NCBI GenBank assembly: GCA_000328365.1
Contig: KB303020.1
Location: 489,506-553,505 of the forward strand
Direction of reading: 5' to 3'
Source: Capitella teleta
Taxonomy: Eukaryota; Annelida; Polychaeta; Capitellidae
DNA length: 64,000 nucleotides
Part shown: positions 21,816 through 33,800 of the stretch, piece by piece
Layout of the letters: the number at the start of each line of letters is the position of its first letter
Position numbering within the stretch: the stretch's first letter is position 1
Notes under the pieces: model-generated
Told to the model about the DNA's origin: nothing
What the model saw: the letters and a program-made list of their open reading frames with translations, nothing else
Databases searched by the model: none
Program-made: the position numbers and the translations under genes

Positions 21816-24800
21816 ATGAAGAAATTCAATCTTCGAGGGGTTTTGGATAACCTGCGGTCGTCTGTGAGCACGCCCTCGAAGGCTGAATGGGATGTTGAAG
21901 AAACACTGCGGTCGGATCATTTCCAAGTGGCCAAGGTAGCTGTCATTCCCCTCCCCTGCCTCCTCCCCTTCCGTACTTCTTATTTCAACTCATGAACGAT
22001 GCCATGAGTGCTTAGATACGCCGCAAAAGCTTACATCTTCCGTATTTGTCAGAATGGTTGTCAGTTTGGAATTATCTGGTTTTATGTACATCGCTGGATC
22101 CTTCAAAATCCAATTTCATGAAGAACCCACTGGCCACTCCGAATATATTGGATCGTAGATCTACTGATTTAGCTTTTGAGCATGTATTATTAAGTATTCA
22201 CTCATGCAGTTGAAGCCAATTAACAATATTTTATAATTAAATTCATACTTTGGTTTCTTCATTATGTATCAATAATTCAATATGTGCCTTCAATATTCCA
22301 CTTTGCCTCTCTTTTGAGTCTGACACTGAGGGAATTGATATGAAAACTTTCAACTTAACATTCATATTTTCTTGTACATGTATATTGCTTTACCAGTTGA
22401 TAATGATACCAATGATTGAGTATAGCACTTCTTCCTTTACCAATTAAATGAAAATGAAGGCTAACTCAGTTATAACTGAGTGGAGCTAAAATAGCTTATC
22501 ATCGTTTGAGTTGACATGACCATATAAATTCATATTTACTTAGTAACAATTCACTGTTATAATTTCAATACTTCAGTCAATCTGAAAAAGAGCAACAGAT
22601 GTATTCAATGTATTGAATTTTGATTCTGATATCGAATTTTCATTGATCCAGCCTCAAATTCCAAAGCACATTTGATTAGAATTACTTGCGAGTAGCCCAG
22701 ATGCACCCACCCCCGCATTTAATTAAACTGTGTACTGCAGGTCCTGTAGCTCTTCGCTATGCTACAATTTTGAGAAGGAACTCAAAATTTCACCTCACGT
22801 TAATCATGGTAATATTTATGACTAAATAGAAACCAACACCAGCCCGTGGCACAGCGGCATACTTGAATTGCTCACCAAAATATCCCACTGAAAATCACTG
22901 CAAGAATAGCATGCACTCCATGATCCACTTGCGTACATTTTTGAGATTCTGTTGTTACTGTTGGTTTCCTATTGAAATTGTATAACCACCCAAATGTTTT
23001 CAACATTAAGTCAGAGTGGAGTGGAGATTTTACATGTATACATAGTCAGAACTGCCTCCTCAGACCTATCAGTTGCCATATATAAGCATGGCAATTCATC
23101 TTGTGGTCTTGAACAGCTGTTGAATACTTTCATTGTTCATCGAGAAGCATTCATTAATAATTAACCTGTGTTGACAGTGAAGTCTATAAATAGATCCTGA
23201 GCCACGGTAATTCATGCTCTTATAGACATACAACCATATGGATAAATTATCAAAACAGAACCCTATTTAGTTATGGCTCATGCAGAGGTATTTTTTTCAT
23301 CTCATTGTATTTTCATGCATGATCAGTTCTCATGGTGAATTATTCAGCTAGATAATGCTAAAGTCAAACACAAATACCAGGGTTTGCAAACTATTCTTTG
23401 ATGCCCAATATTCTAATCTCTCAAGAGCCTGCTGACTTTCAAACCATCACGCGCATTTTATCATGTGAAATAGTCAAATTGGTTGTTATAACTCTGAGAG
23501 ATCAAAAGATCAAAAGCTTCACTGTGACAGGCCCTGGAAGTGCTGATCGCTCAGCCATGAAATCATTGATTGTTTTATCCAAGTTATAACAATCAGGGTA
23601 CGAACCGTTAATTCAATAACCATCTTTCAAAACAACAATGGGTCATGGGTCATGACGCACTTCTATGTGTTCAATTCTTCTCGTGTAATGGGTTATTGGA
23701 ATATTGCTCCAATTTCTGATTCAATTTCCATGTTTCTATTCTTCAAGCACGAATGGAAAATGCCGTTTGTGGTCTCAACGCGAGACCAATATTTCAATTT
23801 TCACTATTGGTATCCTTATGCATATTTAATTAGAAGACAGGGTGTTGCAAGTTAGCATTGAACAATGGCCAATCACAGGAGATTTCAATTTAATTGTGTT
23901 GTTTGAGGACATCGTCCTAGCTCGACCTTGATTAGATGAATATTTCCCATGAAATTGCGGCAGTTTTTTTTTTGGGGGGGGGGGGTTTTCTTAATATTTT
24001 TAATTTTTTATTTAATTTGATTACACTGCTATATTTTGGCGCTTACAATCTTTCATACACTTAGACGCTCGAGTTTCTCTACCTCCTGCAAATGATTGTA
24101 AGTGTATATGATTGTAAGTTTATAACACAGGGGATAAAAAAATATGTAAACACGCAATGAATAGACAACGTAACAAATTTATTTGAAGGATTATTTGATG
24201 CACATGTACTAATCATGTACTTAGATCGAGGATAGTAATAGCATACAGTTCTCAGGTAGGCCCACCCCCTCTTGAATTCCGAAATAGTAATCCCAGTTAC
24301 TAAGCGGTATCTTTATATTACATGTATAATCATACTGGTAATTACAATTACATAGTCACAAGAATAATATAATTTTAATGACACAAACGATGCCATAATA
24401 TTATTACAATGCACATGCAATCTAACTGATAATACAAAAATGTCACACAGTGAGACAACCATTGATGACCTCGGAGGCCAAGTTCATGAAAGTAACCACG
24501 CCCCATGCCACCCATCTCACACATATTCATGAATACAGAACACTGATCAGTTGCATGCTGTACGCTCTGAAACACATTTTAAATTCAGAGGAATGGAATT
24601 ACGCTTCATTTTTTCCATAACCCACTCGCACGAGAAGAATTGAACAAATGAAAATGCATCGTGACCCATAACCCATTCTTGTTTCGAAAGATGGTTATTG
24701 AATTAACGGTTTGTACCCTGATTTATAACCACCAAGTTTAACATGTTATAAGAATTCAGGCATTAATATAGTGATGTTGAAATATCTGCTATTTTCAAGA

Positions 24801-27800
24801 AGTGATATCATATGAATCCATATCTGAGGTACTTTGTTGTCATATGCATAGGGTGGTTGTGATTGCCTTTGTGGTTATGTTATGGATTTATATAGTACCC
24901 TTATCACTCTCACTCAAACGATGGAAATCATATTATTCTGTCTTCAGTGACATTAGTTAAAACTGCACTGATTCATTGCTCTGTCTTATTACGACACCAG
25001 CAGAACTGTAAAATTTCATTCTGAAATGAAATATCTAAATTACAAAAATATCACCTTTGAAGCCTCTAACTCTAAGCAATTTTGATTAATTAATCTAATT
25101 AAATCAACTCATTCAATTGTTCTTTAGAAGATAATATGGGGGCGTCATATATGTTGACTAGAAGGTGCAGAAAAGAGGCAAACTTGGGTTTTTTTGGGGG
25201 GGGGGTTTTCCTATTAGATATCCACCCTTTTTCCCTATTTTCATTTATTAATTTTGGTCCATCCAATTTTCATTTATTAATTTTGGTCCATCCATCAAAG
25301 GCATTTTAGAAAATTTTGACTGGTGAAGCTGTTGTTTTGCAGGTCAGTGTATTTACAAGGACGTTTCATCGTGTGTACTATATATAGTCACAACCATTCT
25401 GTTTATATTTATAAATTTCATGATACTGATCAATATTGTCCTTGCAGACTATTTGGATTATGTCATGCTTATGTCAACCTATTCTCTAGTGTATTGCCAA
25501 CCTATTTCAGGGTATATTTAAACCTGTAATTGTGTATGCACATGAATTAAAAGAGGCTGTATGATTTTTGAATTTAGTGTTACATATATCTGGGAAGTTA
25601 TTTTGGGAATGATGTCACAGGTAATTGAACAATCATGACGCAATTTCCTGTCATAAAGAGGCGAAAGGAACAGAATAGAGAATGATGCATGGTATAAAGA
25701 TTATTTAAGAGTGAAACTGCATTCTTTCAGAATGAATTTTGTTGGAGATAGATGATTTTACCTGCATATTTGTGATTGGTATATTAACCACAGCAAGACT
25801 GACTGATTATCTTAGCTAAGTGAACTCAAGCCGAGAAGAAGTGTTGATCATCGAAATTCGTCTAAGATTGATTGTCTTTGAGCCTCATAAATATTCATTA
25901 TTTCTCCTTAAGAGCTGCACTGAAAATTCAATCTCACAGATTCTCTAGTTCCGTTTTTCGCCTCATTACCTCCCACGCTTTCATTGCGGCCTCACTATCT
26001 GATTTGATGAGCCATCCCGTTTAGGAATACTGCTGCTGGGAAACTCAGTAGTTGTACCCAGCTTCCGATAGAACCAATGGATTTGAGCATTGAGACACGT
26101 TTGATTCAGCGTGTTGTAAGCACACATTGGTGCAGTCTGGGATGATACGCTCGTTGTAATCATGAGTCATCATCTCACATTGATTTACCCGTTATTTCAA
26201 CCCAATAGAGCTGCAATCTGTTTAATGCCAATTTTCAATTTGGAGCATTGTGATTATGTGCCTTCATCTAATATCATTTCCAGTCGCCATTGTACCTGTA
26301 ATATTGACCAAAAGAAACTTAATAAAAATAATCATGCATGGCCACATTTCACTTGAAGTCCATTTGCATTCAGGACGCAGACATGCGGAAAAAAACGAGA
26401 TTTTCTTTTTTTAATTTAATTTCAAATTAAGAATAAAATGACCACCATGTGTTCTTTGATCACTACACAACATTTTGTCCCCAAATCGACAATTGAGCAC
26501 CGATCAAGGTTGCCTTTAAATTGTGATGCTGAGAGTTGTCTTTCGCTGCATTGAGTTGCTACCCCATTTTGGGGTCACTCCATCGATATCGAGTGAGTGG
26601 GTCCGTGAACGATAGTCCACAGCCAGGAAGGCCTGAATAATGATAGGTTCATCTGGATCCCCCATCAGCATCTTGCAGCTTTTGCAGCACAAGAAGTTTT
26701 TACTGCGAATTCTTGACCCATCAGCAATGGGCTGTTGGACGTGGTCAGCACAATCAGAGATTGAACCATTCAGAGAAGCCACCCTCCAATGGGCTCTTCA
26801 GGATCGGCTTCGCGGAGCTCAAAAACACCAATGGTGAACCAACATTGGGAAACGTCATTCTCAGGCATGAGTCGCTTTTCTGGTTCTCTGCAGTGAACAG
26901 ATGCATGTGATGAGAGAGCGGTCAAGAACTTGTCCAGGTCTCCTGTTTCGGAGCGTAGTCCTTATTTTCACCTTGCTTCGTCCAATGCTTCATCAATCAA
27001 AGCCACAATTTTCAAAAAATTTCTTTCAAATTTTACTTGAGAAATGGACATAATCAATGAAATAAATATTTTATATTTGTAAATTAAGTATCAATTATAC
27101 ATCAACAAAGTCCAATTATTTTTCTCATCATTACCAGTATATGAGTCGATTATATTTAATTATTCATGTTATGTCATTATTGAGGGCTCCTCTTCTGTGT
27201 GATGGCTCACCTTTTCCCACTTGATTACTGAATATGACTTGAATTATGACGGCTGTGCTTGCAACAATTAGACTGACCATGTTCCAGCTGCCCACTCTTG
27301 GCCTTCAGCCTGACGTGACCTTTGTTTGACCTCTCGTCTCCCTTCGCCCTGTCTGCTGCTGCGAGGCAATCTCACCACCTAATTGCTGTTACATGTGCAA
27401 AAGATGACAACAGAATGTTCTTGACTTTTGTTTTTCTGATGAGCTTGTAAAGCAGCATGAAAAATGATGTGCCCCCCGACCCCGCCCCCCCCCCCCTCGC
27501 TTTCCCCCTTGCACTGACTGGAATAGTATGTGTTGCTCATCAATCACATTTTTGATTAAGCAGAAGAAACATAAGACGCTTTCATCTTGCGTCTATCCCC
27601 CAATGCTAATCCTATTACCCCACAACCACGCAGAGTTCTATTGTGTTCTATTCAGGTCGTTCACTCATTGTGTTCTTGCTTATTATACCTTGGTGCACTC
27701 GCAATCTGCCATTCATCAAAGTGACAAAAATTAAGGTCACTGATTAATTTAAATCAAAGGTTTTGTTATTAGGCGTTCTAATCATGATTAAAATGCTATT

Positions 27801-30800
27801 TAAGGTTTATGCAAATTACAAGGTTGTACATTGAGTTGTACACGTGCATGGCCTATTTGTTGTTGTGTTTAGTTTTTTTCCCCCTCTTTGATCTGAAATC
27901 TTACTGCACGAAGTTTTCAAAACCCAGTTGTCTGAGTGCTTTTAATCTTTTTATCCAATCATTTTGTTCTCATTTTTATTTTGGTTTGAACTATATTTTA
28001 CGCTCATAATTTGTATTTGTTGTGCATAGTTGTTTTCTTCTGTTCACTTTTAATTTAACTTTAACTTCAACATTACGTGCAATGTTTCGATGCAATGTTT
28101 CGATGTTTCAAAACGCATGTAATTCGTTTTGACTGTTATTTTTTATCTGCCTTGGAATTATACACTATAGATTACCCGACAAATTGAAAAGGTCAAACAT
28201 TTCACTATTTTGGTATCATTTATGCATCTGCACTGTATTCTATACTTTATTGCTAAGATGACATTTAATCAGGAATTCGCACCTTGTGAAAAGGTAAGGG
28301 GCCGATTCCAGAAAGAAACTTTAAGTTACAGTGCTCAGCCAAGCACTGTATACATGTATTTCTGCCGTACTTAAGGATTTCAGAAACATTTTTCTGCAGT
28401 GCTCAGCTGAGCACTGTACATTATGCCACGCCTCTTTTGGCTGATAGCCAACTAACACGATCCACTAGTAAATACACTGTTATCATTGCCAATTAGCACC
28501 CTGACATAATAAAAAGCTATAATTTATGTCAAAAAACTACCCATCGTAAATAAGTGAATTGTAGTATAATATAAACTATAATCTACATTTTGTTAAATTG
28601 AAAGAAAAGTAAATGGATTTATTATTTTGTGCGCATTCACAGCTAGTAGGCCTATAAGGTTATATCAGTAGCCATTATAAGTTATGACCATGATAATTCC
28701 ACATACCAACGTATCTGCATTTACATATTGTGTACGTACTAAACGGCTTTCGACGCCAAGGTTTGGAGGTATAATAGTTTGATGTATTTATAATTATTAG
28801 GTCAACATTTAAAAGTCAATTCTGCTTACTACGTGTAGTGAGCATATTCTACGGCATCTATAATTATGCGCTGATGCTTGCGAGGTTAGCCATGAGGGTA
28901 GTAGTATTTATAGTACAATTCAATAATATTGATGATCATAATAATGCAATAATAAATTTTGTCGATGCATGTTATTCATGCCATGTATGGTACATGTACC
29001 CCCTCTCCTTTTAGGCCTACTGTTCTTTTCTGGCAATATCATCAATATGTTGTACTCATAAAATCATAAATTGTACTAGTCTTGACTATTGGAATGTTTA
29101 AAAGTTAATTGATAAGCAGACACCGAAAAGTGAAATACATGTATACAAATTGAGAAGACGGCGCTACGTTTGTACAACATTTCTCAGTTTTCCAGCGCTC
29201 AGGAGAGGGGAGGGGGCTGCACGCTTTCACAGAACTGTGGTGATTTTCTGGTACGTGTATGGGCTTTGACAGAGCGCCTTTCTCGGAATTTATTTTGTGT
29301 ACAGTCTGTACTTGCACCGAAAGAGCTCAAATCGGCTGATCTGTGTTGAAGGGAATGTTTGGAGCTCTTGTTTTCGGTGTTGGCATAACAGTTCTCTTAC
29401 AAGACTTACAATAATCATGCACAGTGATCGACAGTGTATGCTTGTAATACTCTGAGTACTCTTGAATCTCAATTGATTGAGTGTGGACATCTAGACGCGA
29501 GATAAATCTTTCACCGGCTATTTACTATTTATTGTTTTATATCAATATGCTTTTCAAACACGACGAACAATTTCGTGTGCAAAACTTTGCGTTGGTTAGT
29601 CGGCATTGTAGGATTACTATAATAGACGATGGTCAAATTGTGTCAGTGTGATAGCCATCATAGTGCGAATTAAGCGTGACAATGCTTGCCTTGGTCGAGA
29701 GGCAGCTGTAGGGGTCCATACACTCGGGCGGTATCCCGGTTTCCCGGGAGAATATGAGCCTCTGCGCTGTCAACTTATTAAAAATATTATCGATGTTTTC
29801 ATGAATATGCTCACATGTCAATATTGTCATGCTGCGGCGCATTTCACTGAATACTTACCATTAAGAATATTTGTTTTGTATGTTATCCTGAGAGAAACAC
29901 AAGAACACAAAATTAGTAAGTCGAAGTAGCGATCTGTGATGCTTTTCGTTCGCCATTTTGGCACTCGGCATACTAAGATACTTGAGTACAGTAGAAAGAT
30001 AACTTAGGCTACCGTACTCTCACAGCACTTCTATTTCTTTCTGGAATGAGTTAAGCATGCTCAGCGGCTGCAGTGCTGAGTTAGGAGGACACTTAAGTTT
30101 CTTTCTAGAATCGGCCCCACATCTTTATTCATTCCTCTTTATTCTGATGCTTATGAAACAGGGCGAGAGATACCACGAAGGAGTTGTCTTTTTCTTTTAG
30201 CCAATTTATTCCTCATACCTATTCAAATGTACCACTCTCACACTCTTGTGTTTTTAGCATTTCACAGTGTTTTTGGTGTTGTTGGTTTTTTTCGGTTTGG
30301 GGGGGGGGGAATCATAATTCTAGGGGAAACAATGATTATTATGGGATGCCACAGCACAGTCCCGTGACCTTTGTTTTCGTCTGCCATTGGCGCAATTATG
30401 AGCCAATGAGGTTGTCGAAAGGTCACCCGCACCCACAATCATGATTGGCTTCGATGTTTTGTGTGACTGACACACTTAATGCTAATGATGAAATATTATG
30501 CCGCCATCCCATAATTCTAGGGCATGGTCTTTGGTATGCTGCTGCCCGAGTGCATGTTTTTGCACCGTGAATTAGGTTCATGATCGTCGTCAATGGAATT
30601 TCACATTGATTAATTCATGTGCTTAATTCACTTCTGCTGTAATGTAGTGGCAGCCCTAGCTTCGAATTCATTTTCAAAGGAATCGTGGAAATCACCGATA
30701 GTTTTTGCCAATTCTTCGTTAGACATTATTTATTCAAATTTTGAATGAATGCCGCGGTGATTTTTACAACGATCTGCTTCTCCGTTTGATTTATAGCGAT

Positions 30801-33800
30801 TGCATTTCTCGGTCATACATTTCCTTCCTCTCATCTTGCTCTGAATGTTTTTCCTAAATCTTCAGATTTCTTTTATTTCCGTTCTCTATTTTAAATTGTT
30901 TTCACTGGACATGAGTGTGTGGTGATACATTATATACTTTGACATTACGTGAACTACATCGTCGTAAAGTAATGATCTCTGGAGGTAATACCTGGATATT
31001 GGACGAGAGTGTCGTCCCCTTTGGTCCAAGGAGATCGAGGTTTTTAAATGCTTGGAGTAATTTCTCCATTTTGGCCAATGGTGAGCAATTGGTCAGGCAG
31101 TGGTCAGTGGGTTGCTTCTGATTATTGTCGAATGTGAGATAGGAATATTGATTTCATGTCCCCTTCCCCCTCCCGCAATCTCATTCTCCAAGGGGGTTTC
31201 GCCTCTTTCTTTCATTTCCTTTTTTTTTTTTCTCCTCGGAGTTTTTCTTCTCTCGTTATTCTTCTCTGGGTGAGATCCGACTATTTAAGTGGTCTAACAT
31301 GAGATCGGATCAAATAAAGTCACCTGAATTCACCTGATTGATTTGATCGATCATTTCAAGTGTTATATTATTACAATCGTTCGTATTGAGCGCGTGAATC
31401 TCTGGAGTTGGTCGGTTGGGCTTTTTTGCCGATTTTTCTTCTTTTCTTCTTCTGGTATTGCGAGTCGATAGAAGCCATTTTTCATGCCTTCTGTCTACCT
31501 GTGCAGCTGCGTCTCCGCTCCTTTTCTCATCGATTATTGTGTGATTTGACTAATGCCGTAAGCCAGGCCCACGGGATTGCAATTGTTACATAAGTCTGAG
31601 TCAGAGTTGCCCGGACGGAGAGCGTGGGCGGGGGGGAGGGGGGTTCCCGCCGCGTCCTGATGCTGGTGGAATCTCGCAATTATCGCACCCTCCCCCTCCT
31701 CCTGCTTATATAGACATGTGAGGAGCTTCGTATGCTCTTCCTGGGCGGTGGCGGTCGCGCGGGCGACGTGCGTTGCGTTGATAGCCGCCTCGTAGCAGCA
31801 GCGGCAGCAGCGGCGGCGGCTCCTCAGCGCGGCTGCAGGCAAACAGCGGCGTCATTGACACTGTGTTCTGAGCACTATTTGATATAATTAGAGAGTCAAC
31901 ATTTGTGATGGGATATCTGCTCTCTTTTTTTTTTTCCTCTTTGGAATCGCTTTCGTGGCATGTACAAAGCGTGCAGCTGAGTGAGTGCTGCCGTGTGGCA
32001 TCGCGGACCAACGCATGCAGCCCCCTCGCTCTAATGCATACTAGTAACCATAGCAAGTCGAAGCAGCGCGCCACCTAGTGCTCGATCAGCTCCTATATGC
32101 TGCGCGTCGTCGCCTGCTGATCCCCATACCTCCTCCGATGGATGGTGCAGGCCTACAACTGCTCTGCCAGGACGCTGATGCAACAGCATCGGATATTAGA
32201 ATTGCGTGCCTGGATTCGGAGCCGTTTTAGCGAATGAAGTCGCTGCCTCGTATGGCGTCCGATGAGGAAATTAGCTCTGCGCCTCGATCTGAGTAGATTA
32301 GAATTTAGAGAGCGAAATGGGATTGACTGGCTGGGGCCAAAGAAGCTCTTCCGTCAAAGATCAATTGAGAAAATGAAGGGGCGACCGGCCATGACGCCGC
32401 ATACTGCTGACACGAGCAAATGCAGCTTCGTATAATGGGTCCTCCACCTCTTCTCCCTCCTCCTCCTCCTCCTCCTCCTCCTCCTCCTCAATGCATGGGA
32501 TGTGCTTGGAATACAAGGAGGTCGATGTAATCCGCGCCCTAATTAGCAGTATGTGGTGTTTTATGTAGTGTAGCAATGTTATGTAATGGACTTAGGGCTG
32601 GGCGGATATCCGTGTCCGATATCCGTGACAGGACGGATATTGGGGGTTTTCAGTACTATCCGTGATCCGTGTTTCAACACGGATAGTTAAACACGGATAG
32701 TGTAAATTTTAAGTGTTTGTTTCGAGCGCACAGTGAGTGTAGCGCACAGCCATTCCGCACACAAACGCTGCTCACTGAAGCTGAGCGATGTCAATTACAA
32801 GATAACACGATGTCAACAATGCGCTAATTCTGATTTGTTTTAAATAAACACAATTCTATGCCCTTGAATCTCTTCAGTCATCAAGCAAAAGTGACGTAAC
32901 CACGCGTTGTTGACTATCTCCTTTATGCCTATTTTTCAANNNNNNNNNNNNNNNNNNNNNNNNNNNNNNNNNNNNNNNNNNNNNNNNNNNNNNNNNNNNN
33001 NNNNNNNNNNNNNNNNNNNNNNNNNNNNNNNNNNNNNNNNNNNNNNNNNNNNNNNNNNNNNNNNNNNNNNNNNNNNNNNNNNNNNNNNNNNNNNNNNNNN
33101 NNNNNNNNNNNNNNNNNNNNNNNNNNNNNNNNNNNNNNNNNNNNNNNNNNNNNNNNNNNNNNNNNNNNNNNNNNNNNNNNNNNNNNNNNNNNNNNNGCTG
33201 ATAAGGAATTCACCTCTGTGAAATCGACAAGCAAGCAAGCTGTCTGCATGAGCGATACCTCTTGAAACTCATTCTGAACGTTNTGATAAAAGAAATGTAC
33301 AAGAAGCAAGAAGGATGACAGCAGTAGGTCAAGGTTGATTGTCTTTAACTGCTGCAGGCAGAGCGTGGTTTTCGCGCTCACAGCGTGTGCCAGGCGCTGG
33401 GGCATTACGCTGCAAGTGCATGCTCCCGTGTTTGGGCATAAATATCCGTGTCCGTATCCGTATCCGTCGGATATTAGTAACACGGATATCCGTTATCCGT
33501 GTATCCGTGTTTAAGCAATATCCGCCCAGCCCTAAATGGACTCATCTCTCTTAATTAGTAAATATATTGTGATGTAGGTGTAATTGATCCAGCCCTGTCG
33601 CTGGCTCAGCGACCCGCTAAGGAATTCGGTGACCTGTATCAGTTCATGAACATTGAATGCCGTGTAACTGTGCTTGCATCATTGCATGTATTCCTGTTTC
33701 CACGGGTCAATGACCGATGTCGTATTGTAAGCAGGGGTCAGTTCTTGACAGGATTCTTCGTTTAATGCATTCCATGTATTGAGGGTGAAAGGGGCCAGCA

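Noticed and set aside
31534-32074. Minus-strand frames of 102 and 122 codons
   Set aside because: Overlapping frames in CpG-rich intron sequence with low-complexity runs; no family resemblance.
32907-33483. Frames of 100-184 codons spanning the gap
   Set aside because: They exist only because unknown bases cannot hold stops.
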